Shown here: in pieces, positions 9,701 through 18,041 of the stretch | How the letters are laid out: each line of letters starts with the position of its first letter | Position numbering within the stretch: position 1 is the stretch's first letter | Assembly (NCBI RefSeq): GCF_047501175.1 | Contig: NZ_JBEQWH010000001.1 | Location: 186,001 to 250,000 of the forward strand | DNA: 64,000 nucleotides | Origin: Methanoprimaticola sp047501175 | Lineage (GTDB): Archaea; Thermoplasmatota; Thermoplasmata; Methanomassiliicoccales; Methanomethylophilaceae | Direction of reading: 5' to 3' | The notes under the pieces: generated by a model | Databases searched by the model: none | The model's input: the letters and a program-made list of their open reading frames with translations, nothing else | What the model was told of the DNA's origin: nothing | Translations under genes and position numbers: made by a program

Positions 9701-9909
9701 TGAACAACAACTACGGTGTGATCTTGCACAAGTCTCTTTTTACTAAATATTATCAAAAATGGTATGGTTCTTGGAATTTATGTCCGTACACGGTATTAAG
9801 ATTAGCTGAGATTGCAAATGTTGATATTAATTGGCATGATTATTTTGATTTGTTTAAGAGATTCATGTCGATCTCTTTAGTGTGGGATACAACATCTGGT
9901 GAGGAATAA
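6724..9909 (+). CDS. Nuclease-STAND NTPase fusion (Avs-like antiviral candidate)
   Basis: 1061 residues, AT-rich compared with its neighbours, with Shine-Dalgarno AAGGAGAT just before the ATG. Residues 1-70 contain D45/D46-I-E and QCKNY at 60-64, a PD-(D/E)xK-type nuclease signature with Q-x-K (Mrr/Cap4-like). The NTPase follows: Walker A GKPGSGKS at 199-206, Walker B ILILDGLDH around 274-282, then VIFCRPFKELKW, typical of STAND/NACHT proteins. From about 420 to 1061 the sequence is helical and repeat-like without recognisable motifs, as in sensor domains of Avs proteins. Expected role: sense a phage protein, oligomerise and cut DNA. That is inference from architecture and from its place beside BREX; the exact Avs class cannot be told by eye. 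Confidence 0.75.
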   Translation: MTKGGEKGYGFQDNVKSYFVLLMDLERTIHSVDSEINTEKTHSMDDIEIIMDDGQHCFLQCKNYSELKISEIKIEGSEITIRAAKHLLSPNGKNVLIVHNWDISPTTQFMGLDATNIGDVVVARCNISDRDLLSNRYQSQLRVNKILDLVDKHTENGVGLITRSELPLLCTYSTKLLNDTVNIDRGINIQLNEINCIVGKPGSGKSHYCNTMMNKLDPNDCILYRFWISNDDPDYEKRLSYEEFIYDLSKKLFDNPDIKTDAQIIERIKQRGHILILDGLDHVYNYRPTEYKYYESFIDRLSGHTLVIFCRPFKELKWMKMELDDWSKDQSDYFIEKAFDISDVAIQNEIFDSVKGYPLLTYYVAKNYTVTKKVQNYSDIVEISDYYAKLFEPINEKTLLSVLSISPRYLTEADIDCLLESPFNHVVKEFINQYSFLFSSKLNRFSPLHDSFCNYLKSIPECNNRDFHDLIVKKAIESLLCGETRFMSRVGSFGLNQEQKQQLLHGCCNYDYLINVLNNTYDWESVVDFYRILKSFLDDCSNCFSLSEYYEFILISLILDRNLAIEDEKLMYYCAKQMVMQDKEESDVFSMGLLWAMIVKIKTGSGNVLFQWAKDNNQNTENYLEILDDDLKKDTKILNLPNDDKYRNRINYEPISEQWARCGYLSYVYDDESDAFRKHVVELIEKPIEYKCKILDYLISIGVKKSEYDFNSIPRKIIDYLYRSGKLREGNPYLESIDAIITSEYKRGSFDVGESIKKCLILADVENRIVNLDGLWKYLFMYWERKDSSVLFLPHLLMMFESKGLISMVDSIWLIVNLQDMSEKGIRHLLSEYVNDRGEESVKYCIEHHLQEYLYYYYIFKPETIDMLPDVEIINEFDKLTRNVDNINYYSIASIIESRHRDLLLKLITLNHISVRGVPSDLSEVFSNCQCDYRENEEPGHHDIVLDNYVRSDDEKTIIEQKISMLDLAKYHDGWHNVLPFPELYANYDSIELNNNYGVILHKSLFTKYYQKWYGSWNLCPYTVLRLAEIANVDINWHDYFDLFKRFMSISLVWDTTSGEE

Positions 9910-10020
9910 TCATATTCTGAGTATGCTGTTCCATCTAGCAATATCTTTCTCGAATTCCGCATCCATCACAGCATAGACTTCCTTGGCGATGGCGGGATCT
10001 TCCGCGATCAGTCTATTCAT
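9910..10020 (-). pseudogene. Gene fragment truncated at the IS boundary
   Basis: The minus strand encodes 36 residues (IAKEVYAVMDAEFEKDIARW and a few more), starting with an ATG that abuts the IS end at 10021 exactly. It is probably the C-terminal remnant of a longer gene interrupted by the IS. The tail resembles those I associate with Rpn/PD-(D/E)xK transposase-like proteins, but I cannot confirm that. It converges on the STAND gene with no spacer. Confidence 0.35.
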
Positions 10021-11755
10021 CCGAAATTCCCGAGTTTGAGCTATAATCACTCCGAGTTGTCCGCGACGTTGAGCCGAGCGGGGTCTTTGACCCCGAACAG
10101 CTCGAGGATCTCGCGGACCTTCTTCGTCTTCTCCGTACGGACCTTGACACTGCGGTCGTCGATGATCTTGTACGTGGCCGCGAACATCAGCATGTTCTCC
10201 ACTGTCAGATCCTTGGTCTTCGCTGTCGATACGACCTTTTGCATGCGCACCCGGATCATCAGGGCCAGGAACTTGATCATCAGGCACCCGCGCGCACGCA
10301 CTGGGTCACCGGTGCGTCCCTGCCTGCCGTCCAGCTCCGACTTGAACACGTCGAAGGCCATCTCCACGTTGTTCCTGGCATCGTACGATGTCATACTGTG
10401 TCCCAATCCATCCTTGGCGTGAGCATCACGAACATGCCCGCGCGGTTCCTGAAGAACGTCATCGCGTTGTTCCTGTACGACAGGTGCATCGCATCATCGC
10501 CGTCCACGGTGTAGTCCAGGTACTTCGATAGCCGGCCGGCCCTCCTGTTGAACGTCTTCGCGGGATCCTGGAACACCTTCCCCTCGAGCTCGTCGATCCT
10601 GGCCATCAGGGCCTTCTTCAGCTCCTGCTCGTCGTCGCTGCGCTTCTTGGAATCGAAGCACACGTAGGCGCGTACACGGAACGATGACCCAGCGAACGCG
10701 GGGTCATCGTCCGTGACGTACGCGTACCCGTCCCCTTCGGGGACGATGCCCAGCATACGCTCGCAGACGCTGTAGACGTGACCGTCGTGGATCCTGTCGT
10801 ACTCCGGTTTGGTGACCTCGGGTGCGAAATCGGTCAGCAGCCTCTTCACCGCCTTCGACGAGACGGTGCACGGCATCACGAAATCGATGCGGGACCGCAT
10901 CATGTCGGCGATATTGCCGGCGCTCTCGAACCCGCAGTCCATTATCGGGGTGCACCCAGGCACCCTGGAGTTCATGTCCGACGCTAACCTCTTCAAGGTG
11001 GTGATGTCCGAGACCGATCCGGGGAATATGTCGAATGCCACCGGCTCCCCCTCGCAGTCCGTCGCGAGGCCGATGTTGATCTGCTTGAGTTCCTCATCAC
11101 CCCTGTTCCTGTCCCATTCCGCCATCCCGTCCAGGTCCGAGTAGGTGGATTGCGACGTGATGTCGTACAGGAACCTGCTGCCGGAGGACTTTGGTGATCT
11201 CGCTCATGCGCTGTGACGAGAAGTCCATCTCGCCGAGACCGACGACCTCCCTGATGTAGGTCGATTCCAACGTCAGTTCAGTGTCCATGAAGGGTGTGGT
11301 CGACAGCGCCTGGGCCATCGCCAGGCACATCATCGGCCTCTCCGCCCCGCCGAACGATTTCGAGAGGTCTTCCAGGAGCTCCAGGTCGTCGCAGACCTGC
11401 TTCGCGACCATCACGTTCCCATAGTCCTTGACCCTGAACCCGTCATCCTTCAGAGTGAATTTCATCGAATCGGTCGAGAATTTCTTGGGAATCAGGTTCC
11501 CGGTCTCCGGATCCACAACACCGAGATACTCCTTCTGTGAAACGAGATTCTTCTTGCCTGGCATCCGCTTGGACGTGCACCTGTACGCGTACCTCTTCCC
11601 GTCGCGTTCCTCGTATCTGATGGACATGGTAGTATAGATATTGAGATACACACATCTAAGGGGTTCGTTTATATATTATATATAAGCACTTTATAAACAT
11701 AAACGGGTCAGAAAATGGAGCTACACCTCAGTAGCTCAAGATCAGGGAATTTCGG
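10021..11755 (-). mobile_element. Insertion sequence (IS4/IS1634-like), decayed
   Basis: The left end CCGAAATTCCCGAGTTTGAG (10021 onward) and the reverse complement of the right end (from 11755, CCGAAATTCCCTGATCTTGA) are terminal inverted repeats of about 23 bases with one gap and few mismatches. They enclose one minus-strand transposase with two frame changes. The right end also has an internal GAGCTAC-N6-GTAGCTC hairpin. I see no clear target-site duplication (left flank TCTATTCAT, right flank AAGGAATTA), so the insertion is old or rearranged. Confidence 0.75.
10047..11627 (-). pseudogene. DDE transposase of the IS, two frameshifts
   Basis: Three consecutive frames encode one protein. Residues from 11627 (MSIRYEERDGKRYAYRC) run to about 11190; a second frame (SGSRFLYDITSQSTYSD, then INIGLATDCEGEPVAFDIFP) continues to about 10395; a third (TSYDARNNVEMAFDVFKSEL) ends at 10047. 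The D, D and E regions of an IS4/IS1634-type enzyme are recognisable (FLYDITS; PIMDCGFES; NNVEMAFDVFK). The breaks near 11190 and near 10398 make it inactive unless they are sequencing errors or programmed shifts; two in one gene argue for decay. Confidence 0.75.
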
Positions 11756-11855
11756 AAGGAATTAGGAAAGACACCAGTTTACTTGACTATTTTTAAATAT
11801 TGCGACGTTTGTTTCCATTGTGAATTTATTCCTACACATTTGGAGGATAGTCTAG

Positions 11856-12134
11856 ATGGTAGTTGGAAACAGTCCTGAACTGGATAAGATATGTGTTGAA
11901 GAAGCTCGTAGAAAAGCGAAGTATCCCCGAGGAAACGGCCCTACCGTTCCGAAGAAGAAATACTCAGATAGTTCAAAATCTCAACCTTTTAGGAATGATC
12001 AAAATTACTATGATTTCCGTTATGGAATTTGGGTTGCAGATCCCAATTCTAGTTTGGGTGATGATGAGAAAGAAGCTTTCTCGATCACTAATGGTCGTTC
12101 GTTGTCTGGCGCAGGTAGACTTAGAAAATATTGA
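11856..12134 (+). CDS. Small hydrophilic hypothetical protein
   Basis: 92 residues from an ATG preceded by GGAGG about 12 bases upstream. The product is hydrophilic (YYDFRYGIWVADPNSSLGDD) with no motif I recognise. An overlapping frame from a TTG at 11863 encodes a more hydrophobic 99-residue peptide; I prefer the first because of its Shine-Dalgarno site and composition, but the call is weak. It could also be a degraded piece of the damaged gene that follows. Confidence 0.3.
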   Translation: MVVGNSPELDKICVEEARRKAKYPRGNGPTVPKKKYSDSSKSQPFRNDQNYYDFRYGIWVADPNSSLGDDEKEAFSITNGRSLSGAGRLRKY

Positions 12135-12387
12135 GGCAACATCTGATTACTTCGATCTTTGAATTGATTTCATACCACATCAGGCAAAGGATAATGCAGT
12201 TTATTACTGACAGACGTGTTTTTCGGATACGGTTGTCGGTTTCTCATTTAAAAGGCAGTCTATCATATTTCAAGTCGCCTTTTGAATAGAGAAGAACTCT
12301 GGGAATTAAGTTACCCGGTAGAGATATGGACAATATCTATTTAGCAATAATATTGAGGTCGCCGACTCTAAAGGTGTCAACCTCTTT

Positions 12388-13074
12388 GTGATATATGGGA
12401 AGAGGGAGCTTGACGAAGGGACTATGTCATGGCTGAAAGGACTTCATCATTCTAACATAGCCAGCATCAAGAATCTGCATGCCAAGTTATACATGAACGA
12501 AAATCTCGCAGTCATCTCATCGATGAACCTGTATGAATATTCACAGGTCAATAACGAGGAGTTGGGTATACTCTGTGGGAGGAGGGAGGATCGTGTAGAG
12601 TTCAAGGACATAACATTCCAAGTCATGCGTATGATAGGTATTTCTGACAGGGAACATGGTAGGTGGGATGTCGGGGATCTAGAAAAGCCGATTAGAGGGC
12701 TATTCAGACGCGGTAAGGGGGCGAAAGATTCCAGGGACGAACCTATTGAGATAATCGAAGTGGAGTCAGATGATGCTCCCACATACGGTTTAGAAGAGAT
12801 TGTAGACAATGAACCTAAGATACTCTGCCATTGCATCAGATGTGGACGCATCATTCCGTATGATCACGAGTATGTCTATTGTGGCAGGTGTATGGATTCT
12901 TGGCAACGTTATTCGAATCTGAGATACGTAGAGCCAGATGGTCATTGTTATGTTTGCGGCAGATCGTGTAACGTTTGTGCTGAGAGACCTGCTTGTTTCG
13001 AGTGTTATAGGGTCCATGCTACAATGGTCGGGAAGAGATGCGATTCCATGCGTGAGATCGCTGGGAAAAGGTAA
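12388..13074 (+). CDS. Phospholipase D-like protein with zinc-ribbon tail, N-terminally truncated
   Basis: 228 residues from the first ATG. The PLD-type half-site HAKLYMNENLAVISSMNLYE (about residues 31-50) is clear, followed by SQVNNEELGIL. After about residue 135 come four CxxC-type pairs (CHCIRC, CGRC, CGRSCNVC, CFEC), suggesting zinc binding. The frame stays open upstream of the ATG for about 20 codons with family-like sequence (EVADSKGVNLFVIYGKRELD) before a TAG near 12320, so the N-terminal part of the PLD domain is missing. Related proteins with one PLD motif act as dimers. Probably a damaged defence-island nuclease. Confidence 0.55.
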   Translation: MIYGKRELDEGTMSWLKGLHHSNIASIKNLHAKLYMNENLAVISSMNLYEYSQVNNEELGILCGRREDRVEFKDITFQVMRMIGISDREHGRWDVGDLEKPIRGLFRRGKGAKDSRDEPIEIIEVESDDAPTYGLEEIVDNEPKILCHCIRCGRIIPYDHEYVYCGRCMDSWQRYSNLRYVEPDGHCYVCGRSCNVCAERPACFECYRVHATMVGKRCDSMREIAGKR

Positions 13075-13171
13075 GACTGTACTGACAATCACCTGATTTG
13101 TGTTGGTCTGTGGAATATATGTTATCGTATGGGCTTTGTGCGTATAATAACAATAATAACAAACATTACAG

Positions 13172-13262
13172 CTTATTGTTTATTTACTTACCTGAAATGT
13201 CACATGTATGGTGAGATGTCTGCCCAGGCAAATCCAGTGCACCCTTACGAGTATGGTTATAA
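13172..13262 (+). promoter_or_regulatory. Putative BREX operon promoter region
   Basis: Two TATA-like sequences precede brxA: TTTATTTA at 13177-13184 and GGTTATAAC at 13254-13262. The second is about 25 bases before the ATG at 13286, which would give a leaderless transcript. The five downstream gene junctions are too short for other promoters, so the operon is probably read from here. Confidence 0.4.
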
Positions 13263-13285
13263 CGTCGCAAACTATGTCTGAATCG

Positions 13286-13888
13286 ATGACACCTAGCCTG
13301 CGCTATAGTTCGGCGATGCCCGCTTCCCCGTTCGCATTGGATGAGACGAGGATGATGGTCGGACTGATGCTGGAATCGGACGATCGCGATGAGATCCGCA
13401 GGATGGTCCATGATGGTAACCTGTTGAAGGTGAAGAGCGTGAGCAATGAGAAGAAGCTCTTCAATTACATCTACAACAGGCTGGAATCCTTCCCCGACGA
13501 GTTAAAGCGTGTGATAATAGGTTCAGACGAGGCGGATTCCCGTTATGTGAACTTCATCTCGATAATGTCCTATGATAATCTCTTCAGGGAGTTCGTGTTC
13601 GATGTGTACCATGCCAAGATGCTGGGCAGAGATCCGATAACAGATTTCGACATCATGAATTTCTTTGAGCAGAAGGCCAGGGAGAGCGAAGTTGTTGCCG
13701 ATTGGAAGTATGAGACTGTTTTCAAGCTCCGCAGGCTCTACACGAGGATACTGTTCGAGGCTGGATTGCTCAAGAAATCGTCCGGTATTCGCGAGATTAC
13801 AGCCCCTATGATTTCCATCTCGACATCCACGCTTCTTATGGACAACGGTTTCAGAGACTATCTTGGTGCGACGGTGGGGATAATATGA
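13286..13888 (+). CDS. brxA: BREX protein BrxA (DUF1819)
   Basis: 200 residues from the ATG at 13286. I chose it because MTPSLRYSSAMPASPFALDE aligns with the usual BrxA N-terminus (Y-S-A-x-x-x-x-P-F) and because a TATA-like box lies about 25 bases upstream; in-frame starts at 13208, 13253 and 13274 would add residues unlike the family. BrxA is a small helical, DNA-binding component of BREX phage defence. Its TGA overlaps the brxB ATG as ATGA, so translation is coupled. Identification rests on family-like motifs plus the diagnostic order of the next five genes. Confidence 0.85.
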   Translation: MTPSLRYSSAMPASPFALDETRMMVGLMLESDDRDEIRRMVHDGNLLKVKSVSNEKKLFNYIYNRLESFPDELKRVIIGSDEADSRYVNFISIMSYDNLFREFVFDVYHAKMLGRDPITDFDIMNFFEQKARESEVVADWKYETVFKLRRLYTRILFEAGLLKKSSGIREITAPMISISTSTLLMDNGFRDYLGATVGII

Positions 13889-14481
13889 CAGTGTTGAACA
13901 TCCACGAGAGACTCAACAGGATCGAGAACAGGATCCGTAACGACCCGTTCGTCAGTAACAGGTCCCTCAGCTGCGGTAACGGGGGATACATTTTCGATTA
14001 CGACCCCGAGGATGAGCTCGTGGTACGTGATTTCATCAGTAAGTTCAGTTCAAGAGGGGATCTGGGATTCGACATCTAGGTCATCGACCTGTTCGATGAT
14101 ATCATGATTCCCTATATCGAGAGCGAGGGATATCTCCAGGATGTCTTTGATATTGAGGAGGAATGCCGTACTGAGGGTCTGGATTCGATGAAGGACGCCA
14201 TTGCCTCGCTTTTCCAACAGGGTAGCAAGGATGATGTCTTCGTCAACTACATCACGGAACATGCTGTTGAAGGCAACGTGGTCTTCATAACGGGTGTGGG
14301 GAAGTGTCACCCGTTCATCCGTTCACACATGATAATAAACAATTTCAACAGCAAGATGTGCGGCGTCAAGACCGTCCTTTTCTACCCCGGGGTATACAAC
14401 TTCGAGGGGCTCAAGCTGTTCGGCACCATATCGGGAGGGAACTACTACCGTTCCATGGTCCTGGTCGAGAGGAGTGAATGA
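13885..14481 (+). CDS. brxB: BREX protein BrxB (DUF1788) with an in-frame UAG
   Basis: A TAG at 14077-14079 splits the gene, but the frame continues without any shift (VIDLFDDIMIPYIE) to the TGA at 14479-14481. Read through, the product is 198 residues, the usual BrxB size. VVFITGVGKCHPFIRSH and VLFYPGVYNFEGLKLFG are the family's hallmark blocks and lie after the TAG. In E. coli BrxB, as I recall it, the same place reads VTVIDLY, so the UAG replaces a non-catalytic residue. If the host decodes UAG as pyrrolysine the protein is intact; otherwise it is a nonsense mutant. It overlaps brxA by four bases, and brxC starts two bases after its stop. Confidence 0.8.
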
Positions 14482-14482
14482 T

Positions 14483-17400
14483 ATGCAGGTCAAAGACATC
14501 TTCGTAAAGGATATCAATAGGTCGATGAACCCTGTCATCAAGGTCAGCGACCAGGATGACGAGGAGACCATCTTCCAGGAACTGGACGAGTACGTGGTCA
14601 CACAGGAGATTGACAAGAACTTCGAGAAGCTGTACCGTGGGATAACGGACGGCATGAAGGAGAAGAAGGACCATATCGGGGTGTGGATCTCCGGAGATTT
14701 CGGAAGCGGAAAGTCTCACTTCCTGAAGATCACATCGTTCCTCCTCAAGAACCAGGCGATATGCGGCAAGGACTCCATAGACTATCTGAAGAACAAGGTC
14801 TCCGAATCCGTCTTCCCGATGATGCAGGCCGTTGGCCGTCGCAACATTGACACGATCCTCTTCGACATCGATGCGAAGAGCAGGGACGGTCAGAGCGCCG
14901 ACAGTCTGGTGCAGACGTTCGCCCTCGTTTTCAACGAGATGCTCGGGCTTAGCTCGGAGATGGCCGTGGCCAACTTCGAACGTCATCTGATTTCCATAGG
15001 GGCCTATGATTCGTTCAAGGATTCCTACAAGCAGGTGTCCAAGGGACAGAAGACATGGGAGGAGGACCGTCACAAGCCGGCTTTCATCAAGGGTGGCGTC
15101 ACCAAGGCATTGGTCGCGTGCGGTGCGTACGATAATGAGGACGAGGCCGCTAGGGTCGCAGCATCCATCTCATCGAAAGCGAGCATCAGTGCAGAGGAGT
15201 TCGCCACGATGGTCGGCGACCACTGCCGTTCCAAGGGAAGTGATTACTCACTGTTCTTCTTGGTCGATGAGGTTGGACAGTTTATCTCCGGGGATGTGCA
15301 GAGGATGCTCAAGCTCCAGACCATCGTTCAGGAGCTCGGTGTCAGGGCAAACGGCCAGGCATGGTGCATCGTCACGAGCCAGGAGGACATCGATTCTATT
15401 GTCTCCGGTGTGAGTAACAACGATTTCTCCAAGATCCAGGGACGCTTCAGCACCAGGATCAAGATGGTTTCCTCGGATGTGAAGGAGGTTATCGAGAAGA
15501 GGGTCCTGGAGAAGACCTACGATGCGAAGGTGTTCCTGGAAGCCTACTTCGAGGGCAACAGTGCTGACATCGGCAATAAACTCTCGATGAAGAACACCAA
15601 GGAGATTAGGCTGTACCGCGACAAGAGAGAGTTCGCCAACACATACCCCTTCATCCCGTATCAGTACGATATGCTCCAGGTGATGCTCACCCAGCTGAGG
15701 GACAAGAGCAACGCCGGGAAGAACCTGAGCAACGCCGCCCGTTCGATGCTGAAGATCTTCAAGGACACCGCTGCAGCGAATTGTAACGAGGGCTTGGATT
15801 TCGTCGTGCCGATGCACGCGTTCTACGACTCCATCAGGGACGAGCTTGACTCACCTACTGGATTGGTGTTCAACCGTGCCGTGGAGAACGACCAGCTCAA
15901 CGATTTCGATGTGGATGTGCTGAAGACGCTGTATCTGGTGAAGTACTATCCCGCGTTCGCCACCAACCTGGACAACATCGCGGCTATGATGGTCTCATCG
16001 TTCGACCAGGACCGTCTCCGCCTGAAGGCGGAGATCGAGCAGTCCCTCAACCGTCTCATAGAGCAGAACTTCGTCCAGAGGAGCGGCGATGTGTACTACT
16101 ACCTGACCAACGAGGAGCAGAGCGTCAACCGTGAGATCCAGAGGGAGACCATAGACGAGTCCTCGCTGTATCAGCAGATCTCCCAGGTGGCGTTCGGTCA
16201 GATATTCGGAATCTCCGGAAAGTACCGCTACGATTCGAACCACGACTACCAGTTCAACAAGTACGTCGATGACGAGAACATCGGCAACACGGAGCACGAA
16301 CTCACGCTCCGCATCAGCACCCCCCGCGACAAGACTCCGGAGGTGCTCATGGCACCCCGTTCGGAGAACGGGGTGATCTTCGACATCCCGGATGACAAGC
16401 GCACCCTCGAGGCTTTCGCCGAGTACATCAAAACGGATAATTACATCCGCAAGAAGAGCGGGACGCAGATCCCTCCGGCGGAGAGGGAGGTCCTGGACAA
16501 GAAGCGTGTCGAGCTTCCGGCGATGAAGGAGCGTGCGAAATCCCAGCTGAGTGCTGCACTCCAGGATGCCAAGGTCTACGTGAACGGCAATGAGATGGAC
16601 ATCTCCAGCAACATGACGCCTGAGGCCCGTATGAAGGACGGTATGAACCGTCTCATCCAGTCGGTGTACAGCAAGATGGGCTACGTCAAGGGAACACGTA
16701 CCACCAAGACCATAGAGGACCTGTTCAAGCTGGGAACCGTGACACCGTTCGACGATTCGGTCAAGGATATCCGTCTCGCGGTCGACGAGGTCTCGAAGCA
16801 CCTTGCCGAATGCGATGCATCCAGGATGACCGTTCTCGTGAAGAACGTCATGGAGAAGTTCGGAAGGAAGCCGTACGGATTCGGTGATGTGGACATCCAG
16901 TGGATCCTCGCACTGATGTTCCGTCATGGGAGGATAGACCTGTTCTACGACGGCATGGAGTATCGCGGTAATTCGACGAAACCGCAGATGATCCCCGACC
17001 TGCTACTAAAGTCCCGCAACTACGACAAGGTGAAGGTCATTGTTCGCGAAGCTGTCACCGCCGAGCAGATCTCCCGTGCAAAGGATGTGTACGACTCGAT
17101 ATTCCGCAAGACCTTCCAGCTCGACGAGAACCTCATTGTCTCGTCGGTGAACAAGGATGCCTCGGAGCAGCTGAAGGCCATCGACACTCTCATGGAGAAC
17201 TACAGGGTCACGCCCCAGTATCCCGGGAAGGATGTACTTCTGGAGATCCGTGAGGTCATGGAGCGTCTGTCGAAGCTCCAGTCCTCCGAGTTTTACAAGT
17301 ACACCGATCAGAACGAGCCCTCTCTGAGATCGATACCCGGAAGGTTCGACGACATCAAGGACTTCTTCGCTCCCGACAGTAGGCGCAAGAATCTCTACGA

Positions 17401-18037
17401 CAGAGGTATCGCAGCGATAAGGGATTACGAGAGCAATGTGGATTTCCTCGGGCAGGATGCCAAGGTCATCGCCGAAGAGATCGGAACGATCATCGACGGG
17501 AAGGACTCCAAGCTGATACCCAATCTCAATGTGCTCTGTACTCAGCTCGATTCGAAGATCGACGATGCTGTCGGAGGATACCGTGGCAAGATGGTTTCCG
17601 AACTGGAGTGCAAGATCTCCGAGACCTCAGCGGTCTTCGAGGATCATCCCGCGCTGTGCGAGGAGTTCAGGGGCATGTACAGCGGTATCCTGCAGAGGAT
17701 CAACGATGCCACATCGATCAACGACATCATAACGGCTTGCAAGGGATACGATTTCCAGGTCGAGAGGTTGAAGGACAGGATTCCAGCTCCCGCACCTGCG
17801 ACCCCTCCAGTCTCCGAGAGGGGCGACTCTCCCGGTGGGGCACCTGTGCCGGAGACCCATCCTGAGCCCGAGGATGTTCCACATGTTCCGAAGCCCCGTG
17901 CGAAGATCAGCATCGGTTCGGTGTCATCCAACAGGAGGGCCATCGACTCAGAGGATGATATCAACGAGATCGTCGAGGATCTCCGCAGGAACCTGAAGGC
18001 AAGACTTTCGAACGGACCGTTCGACATCATATGGTGA
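14483..18037 (+). CDS. brxC: BREX ATPase BrxC
   Basis: 1184 residues from the ATG at 14483, chosen over a GTG at 14474 because MQVKDIFVKDINR matches the family N-terminus and GGAG lies about 10 bases upstream. Walker A GDFGSGKSHFLK is at about residues 71-82 and Walker B SLFFLVDEVGQFI near 256-268. The family is a large AAA/STAND-like ATPase (DUF499-related, BrxC/PglY) needed for BREX defence and methylation. The last 100 residues are a Pro-rich linker and a short tail. No lesions. It follows brxB closely and is four bases from pglX. Confidence 0.93.
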   Translation: MQVKDIFVKDINRSMNPVIKVSDQDDEETIFQELDEYVVTQEIDKNFEKLYRGITDGMKEKKDHIGVWISGDFGSGKSHFLKITSFLLKNQAICGKDSIDYLKNKVSESVFPMMQAVGRRNIDTILFDIDAKSRDGQSADSLVQTFALVFNEMLGLSSEMAVANFERHLISIGAYDSFKDSYKQVSKGQKTWEEDRHKPAFIKGGVTKALVACGAYDNEDEAARVAASISSKASISAEEFATMVGDHCRSKGSDYSLFFLVDEVGQFISGDVQRMLKLQTIVQELGVRANGQAWCIVTSQEDIDSIVSGVSNNDFSKIQGRFSTRIKMVSSDVKEVIEKRVLEKTYDAKVFLEAYFEGNSADIGNKLSMKNTKEIRLYRDKREFANTYPFIPYQYDMLQVMLTQLRDKSNAGKNLSNAARSMLKIFKDTAAANCNEGLDFVVPMHAFYDSIRDELDSPTGLVFNRAVENDQLNDFDVDVLKTLYLVKYYPAFATNLDNIAAMMVSSFDQDRLRLKAEIEQSLNRLIEQNFVQRSGDVYYYLTNEEQSVNREIQRETIDESSLYQQISQVAFGQIFGISGKYRYDSNHDYQFNKYVDDENIGNTEHELTLRISTPRDKTPEVLMAPRSENGVIFDIPDDKRTLEAFAEYIKTDNYIRKKSGTQIPPAEREVLDKKRVELPAMKERAKSQLSAALQDAKVYVNGNEMDISSNMTPEARMKDGMNRLIQSVYSKMGYVKGTRTTKTIEDLFKLGTVTPFDDSVKDIRLAVDEVSKHLAECDASRMTVLVKNVMEKFGRKPYGFGDVDIQWILALMFRHGRIDLFYDGMEYRGNSTKPQMIPDLLLKSRNYDKVKVIVREAVTAEQISRAKDVYDSIFRKTFQLDENLIVSSVNKDASEQLKAIDTLMENYRVTPQYPGKDVLLEIREVMERLSKLQSSEFYKYTDQNEPSLRSIPGRFDDIKDFFAPDSRRKNLYDRGIAAIRDYESNVDFLGQDAKVIAEEIGTIIDGKDSKLIPNLNVLCTQLDSKIDDAVGGYRGKMVSELECKISETSAVFEDHPALCEEFRGMYSGILQRINDATSINDIITACKGYDFQVERLKDRIPAPAPATPPVSERGDSPGGAPVPETHPEPEDVPHVPKPRAKISIGSVSSNRRAIDSEDDINEIVEDLRRNLKARLSNGPFDIIW

Positions 18038-18041
18038 TACC

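Noticed and set aside
10391..11125. Separate functional transposase gene
   Set aside because: It is the middle part of one transposase broken by two frame changes, with the start and the catalytic Glu in other frames.
14077..14079. Calling brxB two separate genes
   Set aside because: Both halves are in the same frame, neither half alone is a known protein, and no start signal precedes the second half.
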